From contig JAQFVV010000072.1 in assembly GCA_028023455.1 (NCBI GenBank), positions 2,748,501 to 2,812,500 on the forward strand: a DNA stretch of 64,000 nt, in the 5' to 3' direction. Below the pieces are notes generated by a model that was not told where the DNA came from, searched no databases, and worked only from the letters and a program-made list of their open reading frames with translations. The position numbers and the translations under genes were made by a program. Within the stretch, counting starts at the first letter, position 1; every line of letters begins with the position of its first letter. Origin of the DNA: Epiperipatus broadwayi. Taxonomy: Eukaryota; Onychophora; Udeonychophora; Euonychophora; Peripatidae. Shown here piece after piece: positions 44,248-54,500 of this stretch.

Positions 44248-44369
44248 TAATGGAGAATGTATGCTCTCAAAGATTCTACTTCATAGCCAACACATGTGAA
44301 ATTTTTTACTATTTAAAAAAAACTTCACACGTGTCGACTATGAAGTAAAAGCTTTGAGAGTGTATAATC
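44248..44369. repeat. Foldback element, about 48-bp arms
   Basis: ATGTATGCTCTCAAAGATTC, then TACTTCATAGCCAACACATGTGAA on the left is inverted on the right (TTCACACGTGTCGACTATGAAGTA, then CTTTGAGAGTGTATAAT), with a loop of about 20 bp. Confidence 0.8.
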
Positions 44370-47300
44370 ATTATTGCCTTAGAAATATAAAAAAATGTGC
44401 TATCGGCATAGAATGGCATGATGATATAGTGTTTAGTAGCAACATGTTAAGCCCATGGCCTTGATTTGATCTACACTAATTGAACCATGAAAACATTTGT
44501 AGATTGTAAATAGTTTTAGAACCTTTCTTTTAAGCGTTTGACTCATAAATACTCTAATGAGACTTCTAGTATTAAGCAATCGGTCTGGTTTTAGACATTA
44601 AGTAAAGCATACAGTCATAGTTTATGCTTTTGGATGAGATGAAGGACAATGTGGTATTTATAAACTAAAAATGCTTTCTAAAAATTAAGACTTTTTTATT
44701 GCACCAACTATAATATTTATGTTTATATTACAAACATGAAACAAGAAATGGTATAAATGTATTAAGTATATTATTCATTATGTATGCTTTTGACTAACTT
44801 ATCAGATTCATAGTGCTCTGATATATTAACCAAAAGCAAGCTCAGTGAATAATATACTTAACATGATTATGTTATTACTAAAATAGATGTCATTCTTCTA
44901 ATAACTTTCATTTTTCTTCAGCTTAAACTGATTTTTACTTAATCTGTAGTTATAATGTATTCAAGAGAAAGGTCGCGCACTGAATGCTGGTGACATTTTA
45001 TAACCTCCTAGCTGATTGGCAATTTTTATTATTATGATCAAAACTATCTGATATAACTTCATAAAAAATACTATGTCTAAGTCTTTGATAAAAATGCTAT
45101 TATATGGAATCACTGATACATCATCGCATAATTAAAGAAATCATTGATTATTCTTCTTATAACCATTAAAATTTTTATTTACCATTCATAACAAAGCCTC
45201 TCAATTAGACTTTTCATATGAAGACTAATTTGCATATATTAGCAAACGTCAAAAACACTACAATGTTTCTAATTCTTCAGCTATGAATATGAGGTTAAAA
45301 GATCTCAAACGCGCTGAGCCTTATATTTAACTACAATTTTTCTAACCTCACCAATGAGCATTTGAAGCGCAGTATAATTGCTATTTCTTCAATTAGCAAA
45401 CATTAGTAGAAATTACATAATTTGAATGCCATAATATTGTTATGCAAATTTATGATATTTCCACTAAAATTCCTAGTGAGAGAAAACAGTCTTGATGTGG
45501 TTCTTCCTGTTTTTTTAAATGACTGCCAGATTTAAACATTTCCAGCAATTGGGAAAGAAGACTAAACAATGATTTGTTTGATTATTCGATATGCTTTCTT
45601 TCATTTGTTGCGCAATTCTTATTGTTGTGTTTATATTGGAGTATAGATGGGACAAATATTCCTGTCTATTTCAGAATAATAATCAACCCTGTAAATAAAA
45701 ATAAAAGATATTTATTAAACATATTTACAATACAACATACACATATATATATATAAACAATATTTTACTTATAGAGTATACACGAATATTTCTATACAAT
45801 GATTTGCCTCAATTATGATTGGTAAAACTGAACAAATCTCATCATTAGAGACACTCGTAATCATTTTGGAAGAAATGCTGCGACTTACCTTTAAGACCCT
45901 GAAGTGGCTTGCCTTGTGGGCAGATATGATTATGACTCCAGCCAACAGCTTCCTTCTCTGAGTCTAAGCATGTCTCATTTCACTCTACACCAACTGTGGA
46001 TAAATGTAATTGACATTCAGTGTCTGCCAATTGTTTGAATTTCTGAAAATTTGTCTGTGTTGTCTGTTTCTTCCTCTCAAATAGACTCAATATATAGCAA
46101 GAGGCCCATTCTTACTGGCAGTAGTTGGATTCACTGACTAGCTTTCCAATTGGTTTATTTATGTCATTGGTTTTTATTATTTCATTGGTCAATTTCATTA
46201 TAAGTTGAATTCATTCTTGACAATATTAGAGGAGTGCATTATTTGAGGGTAAGCTTTTGCTGAGTTAGGATGAGTTGCAATACTTATGCCCACAAAATCA
46301 ATGATTCAGAAAGATAGAATTCTTATCAGAGACTTGTGGCTTATGTAAAGTTATATAATGTTACTATGACAGTAGTAATAAAATGTTATGTTGCTTGGAA
46401 AATTCGATGTGATAGAATTAATCGGAAACCAGTGATTCTTTAGCTTTTAAATGCTCCATTTTACCACTGCTTCTGTTTATATGAAAATTAAAGTGTTCTT
46501 GTGTATATTTACCTCTATACTAATTTGTTCTGGTGTGGTTTAAAGAGTGTTGCTACAAGGTCTGAAATGTACTGATTGTTAAACACAACTGATTCTACTA
46601 TCTATAATGAATGGAGACATTTCTCTTAATACTTGCAACTTGATGAAACTAACAATTTTATTTATATCTAAAGACATGTAGTATTTTTTACAGGCATATA
46701 AGATTGGTATCAACTTTTTAACACATACTGGTCAAATACTAAATAAAGAAAAGAAAAATATTAAAACTCTACTTATATGTGTTTAATTAAAAAATCAGAT
46801 TTATTAATCTTTAACTAAGGTTTAAAGTTTATATCTGGGCCAGAGACAATTTCTAGTTTAATAAATGGTCAAAGATAATCATTACTATATTTATTCGGAA
46901 TGAACGGTGTCAAAATTGTGGGTGAAGTAAGTTTGACAATTGTAAATCAAAATATAACAATTTACTAAAATAAAATTGTTTTTTTTTTTTTTTTAAATTA
47001 CTAGCAAAGTTTTATAAAAAATAATGTCATAATATTTTGTTGTCTAGTTATTCTGCTAACTCGTCGATAAATAAATTGATACATATATATATAATATTAT
47101 TAAATTCAGAATTTTTTAAAATTTTACATGTAATTTTCAGTGTCAACAATTCAACCGAATATAGTCCGATCATTTTCACAAGTCCTGTTTTTGCAAATCA
47201 AGTAATTTAATAATATTCTGCTTGAAATCAGAAATTATGTATATAGTGTTTGAAGACGTTGTATTTGATAACATTATGTAAATTTGACTTATAATTGTTC

Positions 47301-47415
47301 ATTTATGTGAATTTAAGTCGATTTTCTGAAGTAAATAAGATTCTACAACATATAAAAAAGGCTATGTTTACATTTGGCAAGCAATCAATTTTAGTCTTGT
47401 CTAAAACAATTTATA
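44370..47415. other. No recognisable feature
   Basis: A+T-rich. Positions 45870-46100 are slightly richer in GC, but no reading frame or repeat relationship could be established. Confidence 0.4.
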
Positions 47416-47419
47416 GATT

Positions 47420-47675
47420 ATCTACTTCTCTCTCTATATATATATGAGATTGCAAGTGTAAAGTCTAGCAAAGACAGGGGTGATGCAAATAATTTGATAG
47501 TTCTGTTTTGTCCAAACTGGAAAATAGGTAGACAGATGGAAGTAATATAAATAGATGAATAGATGATAGATGCATGAATCAATATATGGTAAATAGATAA
47601 ATAACATAGATAGATAGGTAGATAAAGAGATGGATAGATAGATGGATAGATATATAGATAGATAGACAGACAGAC
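47420..47675. repeat. Imperfect ATAG tetranucleotide microsatellite
   Basis: Irregular ATAG/GATA-type repeats, densest at 47590-47670. The 94-codon minus frame over them is only a repeat translation. Confidence 0.85.
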
Positions 47676-47753
47676 CAAAGTAGTTCCTGATTGAAAGAAC
47701 ATTACAAATAATGATTGAGAGATATCTATAATTTAATGATAGTACTCTGTCTG

Positions 47754-47861
47754 ATTTTTTTTCTCATGTGTCATAGCACCAGCTAGAAAGCGAACCCGCT
47801 AATCCGGGACAACTGCTTGTAAAACAGCTGTCGCTGACCTCTCAACCATCAATGCTTGACA
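47754..47861 (-). mobile_element. tRNA-derived SINE with 11-bp duplication (copy S4)
   Basis: Minus-strand copy: the A box region (TTGAGAGGTCAGCG), a B box GGTTCGCTTTC and an end CTATGACACATGAG plus A-tail. It is flanked by TACTCTGTCTG (47743-47753 and 47862-47872). Same family as S1-S3. Confidence 0.85.
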
Positions 47862-47872
47862 TACTCTGTCTG

Positions 47873-49090
47873 CTTTTGAAAAGACATTTTAACACATATA
47901 CAAGTAATTGCTTATCTCTAGTATCTTATTGCGCTAATTGCTTAATTTGTTTTTAGGTAGATAAATTAACACATACACATACATAAATACAAGATTACAA
48001 CCAATGATTTTCCAAAGATACAGCCTGATCAGAGTACTCTATTCCCTAGCCTACCTGTTTTAAGTCATATATATTAACATATATATTCACATTAAAGTCC
48101 ATTATCATTATTAGTGTTCTAAAGGCAAGACCTTGCCATTGTTGTCCTATCATGTACTGCTTAACCATTCTCCATATATTTTCATATGAACTGCATTCCA
48201 TTTCACTGATCACATGATAAGTTATCTTCTTCCTGAAACTTTACCCTCTATAACATTGTGTAGAAATCAATAATTTTATTTTCCTCAATTTATCATGTTC
48301 AAATTCTCTTTCCATATCCATTCCTCTATCAATTTTTATTATTAGTCCTCTTTTACATTTAACCTGTGCTAGTCAAATTTATCCAAAGTCACATTTCCAT
48401 ATTTTCTAATCTTATTATCTCTTATTTCCCCCAAAACACATTCATACTCCAAACAAAAGTTTTAACAAATGTTATCAACAATTTTGAAAAGTTTATTTTG
48501 TTATACTTTAATCTCAACAAGGCATCTGCCATCATTAATCACACTGTCGCAAAAACAAAATTCCTTAGCCTATAGAAATTTGTATCATTTATTCATACAT
48601 CAAACTATTCTTGTATTTAATCCTGTTGTTATCAATTTATCTTTAGTTTGAAACTCTCCAAAACCATATTCAACATCTTAAGCATTTTGTTCATTTCTTT
48701 TTATGAATCCACAATAAAAATTATGAATGTTAACTAGATGGGTTGACAAAGCAAAATTATGACTCAAATCTCAAATCATCGTTATACATACCACACCTTA
48801 TATCTATCTGAGATGCTGTGATTTCTATATAATTCAAAATCAATTTCTATTCTTTCATTCAATACCTACATTCTTCATTATTTGAAATAATAATTTTCAA
48901 TCTACCTTGTCAAAAGCCTTTTTCGAATCAATACAGGTGTGTGTGTGTGTGTAAAAAATCATTTATAAGCTATATGGATGCTAATTGAACAGCTATTTTT
49001 ATATATAATAATTTTAACAATTTTTTAAAACACACACACACAGAAAATGCTAATAAGGTATTTATCCCCCCCCCTTCCCTTCATTTTTAA
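47873..49090. other. No recognisable gene
   Basis: A+T-rich. TG and CA microsatellites at about 48937-48953 and 49031-49042, and a C-run at 49066-49075. Confidence 0.4.
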
Positions 49091-49091
49091 A

Positions 49092-49192
49092 CTTTATTGT
49101 GAAAATATATTGTAAATGCAGTTTTCAAATTTGATTAAATTAATTTTAAAAAATACTGAAAATTGCATTTATAATATATTTTTCACAATGAA
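49092..49192. repeat. Small foldback, about 32-bp arms
   Basis: ATTGTGAAAATATATTGTAA, then ATGCAGTTTTCA is inverted as TGAAAATTGCAT, then TTATAATATATTTTTCACAAT. Confidence 0.75.
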
Positions 49193-49639
49193 CTCATTAA
49201 TATTTTTATTGTATATTAATATTTTTTTTATTTTCAATAATTGATTTAATTTCCTTAATTTGTCTCATAAAAAGCTTTAATTAACTTCATTTGATCTGAG
49301 GGTATGCTCTGCTCTGTACTTAAAATTGAAGATATTTTTATCTTTCTTGTAGTGACCCACTTATCTGTTAAATCTATTTAATGAAGAGACTTAACAAGAG
49401 AACCGAAAACCAATAAAACAGCAGATGATCGGATTTAATAGTAGAAATTAATGCAATATTTATATCTGAGTGAATTACAAATTTTCCTTAATTATGACCA
49501 GCTTAGTTGCACTTAGGAAATGAAATTTCTTTAATTTAAAAAACAAAACTTTTTCTTTTTTTTTTCTTTTTAAAAACCAGAACTTTTATTTTGTTTAATT
49601 TTAAAATTTAATTGTAGAATGTTTTTAAAAGGTGATGAG

Positions 49640-49960
49640 CTATGACAATCTATCTCCAACGGTACTTATCTTTCCTGTCACCGGGTTCGAATTTGGATCA
49701 AAAAATATTTTAAAGTGCTAAAAACTTTTCTTTCAAGTAATTTGATCCATAGCCAATACAGCTATACATTCTTTATTGGTTGATAAAAGGATATATAGCT
49801 ATCCTTAGCTAAAGGATAAAAAGATAGAAACTACTCAAATCCTTACAACCTGCCGATTAGCGATATTGGTGAGTATAGTCTTCTTCTTTACTGCTCTCTA
49901 TGAAGGCTGTTGGAGAGATCTTTGCTTTGCATTGGGCTACTTAAAATAAAATCTCCAAAT
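49640..49960 (+). repeat. Possible SINE: tRNA-like head plus body shared with 33510
   Basis: B-box-like GGGTTCGAATTTGG at about 49682 preceded by GGTGATGAGC..., then A+T-rich sequence and a block at 49850-49945 shared with 33540-33665. No A box or target duplication could be assigned with confidence. Confidence 0.35.
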
Positions 49961-50094
49961 TTTTAGTAGCCTACTGAAATAAAAATATCTTAGTGATAAT
50001 TAATCTAAAATCCCAAATTCTAAACCTTTTACAGATTTGTGATTTTTTAGATTTCCAGAACAGATCTTTTATCAACAATTTTTTTTTAGTCATT

Positions 50095-50245
50095 CATTGG
50101 CTAGAGATTATACACTTTGATGAATATTATTTCTGTAGTGTAATTTTCACTACACCACTCTCACGCAAGGGAGGGATTGGTTTCTATCCACTTTCAACAC
50201 CTTGGGAAGGGATGTAATCATAAACATATGACCAGACATGTGAAA
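50095..50245 (-). mobile_element. Family-B end segment
   Basis: AGAGATTATAC...TATTTCTGTAGTGTAATTTT, then the CACTACACCACTCTCACGC block, GGTTTCTATCCACTTTC and ATGACCAGACATGTG. It is the reverse complement of the family-B end that follows the ribozyme at 63818. No ribozyme in this copy. Confidence 0.65.
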
Positions 50246-50412
50246 AAGATTTATGACCCCTAACATACACAATCATGCACTTTTTTTATCAGTGTTCAGT
50301 ATATATAGATAGCCAATTATTACAGTTTAATTGATGTGTCAAACTTACTGTCCTCATAATTTTGACACAAACCACGTAATAGAAGTATATTAATAATGTT
50401 TATTACTCATTT

Positions 50413-50580
50413 ATTAGATTAGAGATTATCCATTTAATGACTAATATTTTTGTAAGGTTGGGACTGTTTACTATCAGCTTTAACTATTAAAAATAGATAG
50501 AAACTAGCCCCTATTTTGCATGAAAGTGGTATAATGAAAATTGCACTACAGAAATATTTTTCATTAAAAGCAGATCTTTT
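50413..50580. mobile_element. Small foldback of family-B end segment
   Basis: Left arm TTAGAGATTATCCATTTAATG...TTACTATCAGCTTT, then right arm GATAGAAACTAGCCCC...GCACTACAGAAATATT in inverse orientation. The arms meet near 50490. Confidence 0.6.
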
Positions 50581-50699
50581 ATCCCATCAGTGTAAATTCT
50601 TCTGAGATAAAAAAAAAAAAAAACCCCGACTGTTCACTGCAATTAGATTTACTATTTTATAAATATTTATCAAATATTTTTTGTAATTTTATAAATGGG

Positions 50700-50965
50700 T
50701 GTAGAAACTAATTTATTTATTATTTAAAATATATGTATATTGAAGCTTATCTATTAATAGTTTGAAGATTTGTTATCTTAATATAAACTGAGCCCTGATT
50801 GTATATATGTGTGGAAGTTAAGGATCTGGACCAACTGATGAGTCTTGGTTCAGCCTGAAATACATATACAGGAATGTTCATCTTTTTTACACGTGGTCAT
50901 GTGTATCAGATAGATTGGATAGCTGTAGGGCGCTTGAAAGTCTGAGTTCGAGTCCTTTATAATTA
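50700..50965 (+). mobile_element. Family-B repeat with decayed hammerhead
   Basis: AATATAAACTGAGCCCTG, then GTATATATGTGTGG lead to the ribozyme (core CTGATGA at 50835-50841, GAAA present, stem II degraded, inner stem I changed to CAGG). The tail ends GAAAGTCTGAGTTCGAGTCC, a B-box-like sequence preceded by ATAGCTGTAGGGC, which is A-box-like. The boxes are closer together than in a tRNA, so pol III promotion is uncertain. Confidence 0.7.
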
Positions 50966-51466
50966 ATTTATTTACTGTAAAAGATTAAAGATATCACCTT
51001 TAAAATTTTGATTGGATAATAAAAAGTTTTTGAATAGTAAGTATTTGGACTAGTGGTTATTCTCCCTATAGCAATATTGAGAAATTATGTTTTTTCCATA
51101 TAAAATTCTATAATTATTAGGTTAGTGGAAGAGTATTTAATTTTTTCTCACAGTTTTACTGTTAACTAAAGCAGAATGCAAACTGGACTTCTATATGAAT
51201 AGAGGAACACTAAATTTCTACAGTTTATTTTTGCTATTATTTTTTAAGCCTTCTTTAAATATAGAAAAAATATTAATTAGGGGGGGGGGGGTGTAGACCA
51301 GATTAATCAGTATTTGCACCTATATGATTATTTTTCTTTATCATTTGATGTCAAAAATATAGGAATGTGTAAGTTTTCTTTATTTGTATTCAAATACTTT
51401 ATATATGGATGAGTAAAATAAGTATGCATTAGAATAATTAACTTACCCGGTGTGATTCTATAGAAG

Positions 51467-51838
51467 TATTATTTAGAGTAAATTTGAACCCAGAATTTCA
51501 AGCACCCTTCAGCTATCTACTGCATCTTATATAATACATGACAACATTTATATGAAAAATATAAATGATCTTCAATATACACATTTCATGATAAACGGCA
51601 CTCATCAGTTGGTCCAAATCATCATCCTCCATACAGATATACGTATAATCAGTGGTCAATTATGTGTGAGAGATGATGATCTAGACCAACTGATGGGTGT
51701 TTGTTCATCATGAAATATATATATTGGACATCATTTATCTTTTTCACATGAATGTGGTCATGTGTACCAATTATATAAAATGAAATGGATAACTGAAGGG
51801 AGCTTGAAAGCCTGTATTCAAATCTCCTCTAAATACAT
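51467..51838. mobile_element. Family-B foldback with two opposed hammerheads
   Basis: A long palindrome centred near 51652: minus copy 51467-51645 and plus copy 51660-51838, each with a ribozyme region and the tRNA-like tail (GCTTGAAAGCCTG on the right; CAGAATTTCAAGC on the left). Outer borders TATTTAGAG / CTCTAAATA are themselves inverted. Ribozyme cores: minus CTGATGA (51608-51602) with GAAA and stem III AUG-UG-UAU; plus CTGATGG (51690-51696) with GAAA and stem III AUA-UA-UAU. Confidence 0.75.
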
Positions 51839-52060
51839 CTAAAGTTTAGTAAATACTTTATACTTGTATTCAAACGCATTTAGTTTTTATCAGTGCTTCA
51901 GAATTTTTACTATCGCACTCTCAGGCAAGATAGGGATAAGTTTCTATCTACTTTTAATATCTTGTGTAGTTATTAATGTATTTCCATTAAGCAATTTGCA
52001 TCTAAGTTGTAAATTCAGAAATTTTGAAACTTGTCAATTAAACTATAGTAATTAGATATA
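51839..52060. other. Decayed family-B end segment and spacer
   Basis: 51890-51985 matches the family-B end (CACTCTCAGGCAAGATAGGG, then TTTCTATCTACTTTTAATATC). The rest is A+T-rich. Confidence 0.5.
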
Positions 52061-52215
52061 TATATATTAAGCAAATAATGATACATCTAAGAGATTGTGA
52101 TCTAGGCCAACTGATGAGTGCTGATTTAGCATGAAATGCACATCTTGGAGATCACTGTTGTTTTTCATGTTTTGGATTACATGTTTCAGTAATGCATGAT
52201 GGAATAGAAGTTTTA
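52060..52215 (+). mobile_element. Family-B repeat, truncated, with intact hammerhead
   Basis: Contains the ribozyme at 52097-52155 and a short, diverged tail (TTGTTTTTCATGTTTTGG, then GTTTCAGTAATGCATGATGG). The upstream part of the family is missing. Confidence 0.65.
52097..52155 (+). ncRNA. Hammerhead ribozyme, family B (best copy)
   Basis: 59 nt. Stem I has an outer helix GUGAUC/GAUCAC (6 perfect pairs), internal loop UAGG/A, and an inner helix CCAA/UUGG. Core CUGAUGA (52111-52117). Stem II is GUGCUG-AUU-UAGCAU with six pairs including two G-U. Core GAAA. Stem III is AUG-CA-CAU (3 pairs, 2-nt loop), then C, giving an AUC cleavage triplet. All invariant core positions are satisfied. Predicted cleavage is between 52144 and 52145. 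It is unrelated in stem sequence to the family-A ribozyme at 19180, although of the same overall design. Confidence 0.85.
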
Positions 52216-52439
52216 AAAAAAATTATTTATATATGAAGTTTAAGTATCTAAAAAAAATATTGTGGATATGAAGTTACATTGTAACATGGTCTATATAGCT
52301 TATTTCATTAAGTATATACTTCTAATATATCTATTGTGTGAGAGGTTGGTCTAACTTCTGGGCTGATGAATGGTTATGATAATATTGAACTAAAAGTGAA
52401 TGATGCACACAGAAAATAAAAACTTACAAAGAGTATTAT

Positions 52440-52690
52440 TAATAAGGGATTCGAACTCAGTCCTTCAGATGACCCTCAACTCTCCATGCCACCTTATATT
52501 GCTGACCCACCTGATCACACACATTGCAAAGATAAAATAATAACCAATATATGTATTTAATGCTAAACTAGCACTCATCAGTTGGTCCAGATTACCATCT
52601 CCACACACATATATACAACCAGTGCTCAGCCAATCTTCATACTTTAATGGATGCTTCAGCCTTCCATTTTGTTGAAAATGTGATGATGGA
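52440..52690 (-). mobile_element. Family-B repeat with mutated hammerhead
   Basis: Minus-strand copy from the tRNA-like tail (rc of GGGATTCGAACTCAGTCC at 52447) through the ribozyme (about 52538-52598; CTGATGA at 52581-52575) to the upstream GAAGATTGGCTGAGCACTGG block. Stem II is a perfect GUGCUA/UAGCAU. Compared with GUGCUG/CAGCAU in other copies, the top pair has changed from G-C to A-U. The core GAAA reads UAAA, so activity is unlikely. Confidence 0.7.
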
Positions 52691-52869
52691 GTGCTCAAAG
52701 CCCACCTTAGTGCCAAGGTTGTCATCCTACCTATGTTGACGTTAGTCATTCTGACCCATCATGTACCAGAGAATAATCCATTTTTACATCCATATGCAAG
52801 GGATGGGCATACCTTTAATGCATTTGTCTCAAAATGTAACTTAATACATTGTACAGGTTACACACACCT

Positions 52870-52965
52870 GCACATATAATGTAATATATAAAGGATTCAG
52901 ACTCAGACATTCACATGATCCTCAACTGTCCATGCCATCTCATATTGCTGATACACCTTCATTAG
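52870..52965 (-). mobile_element. Family-B tail fragment
   Basis: Repeats the tail of 52440-52500 (AGACATTCACATGATCCTC, CATGCCATCTCATATTGCTG) without the ribozyme. Confidence 0.6.
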
Positions 52966-53285
52966 ATGGGACATGTGAAATGGGTAAATGATAATAGGCT
53001 TCCATAAAAAAGCATTTCATGAAGAACTGGTGATTCCAATGTGATAGAGACATTCTGTTATGCTATAAAGATTGCCTTCAAGACATTCTAAAAAGATTCA
53101 ATGTTGGATGCTTTTATGGAAAATATATAACTGTAAATAATATACAATGAGTATCTGTAATTAAGTAAGATTTTGAAGGAATAATTGGACTATTTTCATC
53201 ATCTAATATTAAATAGAAATATTCAAATTTTATTTACATGTTTCACATGCATTCAACAGGTTAATATATACCCAACATTTTGAGT
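52966..53285. other. No recognisable feature
   Basis: Spacer between the family-B cluster and the second PLE relic; possibly the 3' tail of that PLE. Confidence 0.35.
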
Positions 53286-53289
53286 GGTT

Positions 53290-54500
53290 TATCCCATCTT
53301 TTTTCAAGTATTGCCAGCCTGATCAGTGAAAGGCCAAGCATAGAAAATGAACATGAACTTTTAAAATTATGGATACCAAAGTTTAAGGTGAAAGTATTCT
53401 TCTAAAGACAATAGGAAGGTTACTTAATGGCTTCCAGACATTATGTATTATCATACTAGGTTGACTTGTGGGATTATTTGCCATTGACAGGTGAATAGTT
53501 TTTTGAATTTTCTTCTTTGTACTTTACTTTTCTAATATTTTTGTATATTCCCAATATAATATATATATTCATCTCTATATATGTCCCCTGCTACTTTAGA
53601 TACACCAGTTTTCTGTTTTTTCTTTTCTAATCATCAGTTTGTGTTCTTGCAATTACTTTTAATGGGGGTGACTGGTTTCACCAATGTATATCTTTTCATA
53701 TTCACATATTTTTTTATAGATGCAGTTTGTTTTTCAGCATTTGAAGTTTAGGTTTTTGTGGATGTTAAGATTTCTTGGGGTGATATGTGTTCGGAAAGCT
53801 ATACTGATTGCAGATTTTCAATTTGCTTACTATTCTGGCATGGATATACTACAATACTAATAATTGCTTTGATGTTACTTTTTGTTATCTATTTAAAGTT
53901 TTCTTAGTGAAAACTAATGCATAACCATTTTTTCATGAGGGTTTGTTCTATACAGATCTTTTTCCAAATCACAAGTTTCTGAACAAACTTATTTTTCTCT
54001 GTTTCATAGTAGAAATATAATTACATTTGTATTTCTGATGTTATTGATGTATATGCTAAGTATTTTGAAGGGGAGGATCTGTAATTGTAGTTTTGATTTT
54101 GCCATGAGGCAGTGTTATCAAAAGAACATCTAAGATTGCCAATTTTTGATCGTTTTGATACTATTGTAAATTTAGTTGAGAATATGTTGAAATGTGTCCA
54201 AAATGTTTGTAATGGTGCTTTGTATCCATACAACAATATCATTAACAAAGCAAGGCATCTTTAGGCTGATATTGATTAATATTTATGGATGTGGTTTGAA
54301 TTTCTTCCATGTAAATATTGCTAATAAGGAATGCATCAGTGGGCCCTAGACATCCATTGATTTCTTTGGAAAAATCTTTGTATTGAAGATACTTTGATGT
54401 TATGCAGAATATTAATAGTTCCATTATATTATCAATAGAAAGAGTTCTGGTTTGTAAGCTATTATCATTTATTTTTTTCCTTACAATCAGCAATGCTTCA
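53290..54500 (-). pseudogene. Second Penelope-like element: RT and GIY-YIG remnants
   Basis: Minus strand, in order: NGCLGPTDAFLISNIYMEEI (54370-54310), matching the PLE RT block dG-amGsPlsP-laNi-MEe. Next, CFVNDIVVWIQSTITNILDT (54255-54195), where the catalytic YVDD reads FVND. Then FTIVSKRSKIGNLRCSFDN and YNYRSSPSKYLAYTSI (54170-54045), which is the FTmE-e--g-LpFLDv and vYRKPT--dqYl segment. Further on, CEYEKIYIGETSHPH (about 53720-53670) is the GIY-YIG endonuclease YIG motif with LQEHKLMIRKEKTENW after it. The C-terminal part is IHNVWKPLSNL (about 53450). There are many stops and frame changes; dead. It may or may not be the source of family B. Confidence 0.7.

Noticed and set aside
45870-46100. 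Possible conserved noncoding or exon sequence
   Set aside because: Slightly higher GC, but no reading frame or repeat match could be supported by eye.
47418-47702. 94-codon minus-strand protein
   Set aside because: Translation of an ATAG microsatellite (repeated Y, I, P, S).
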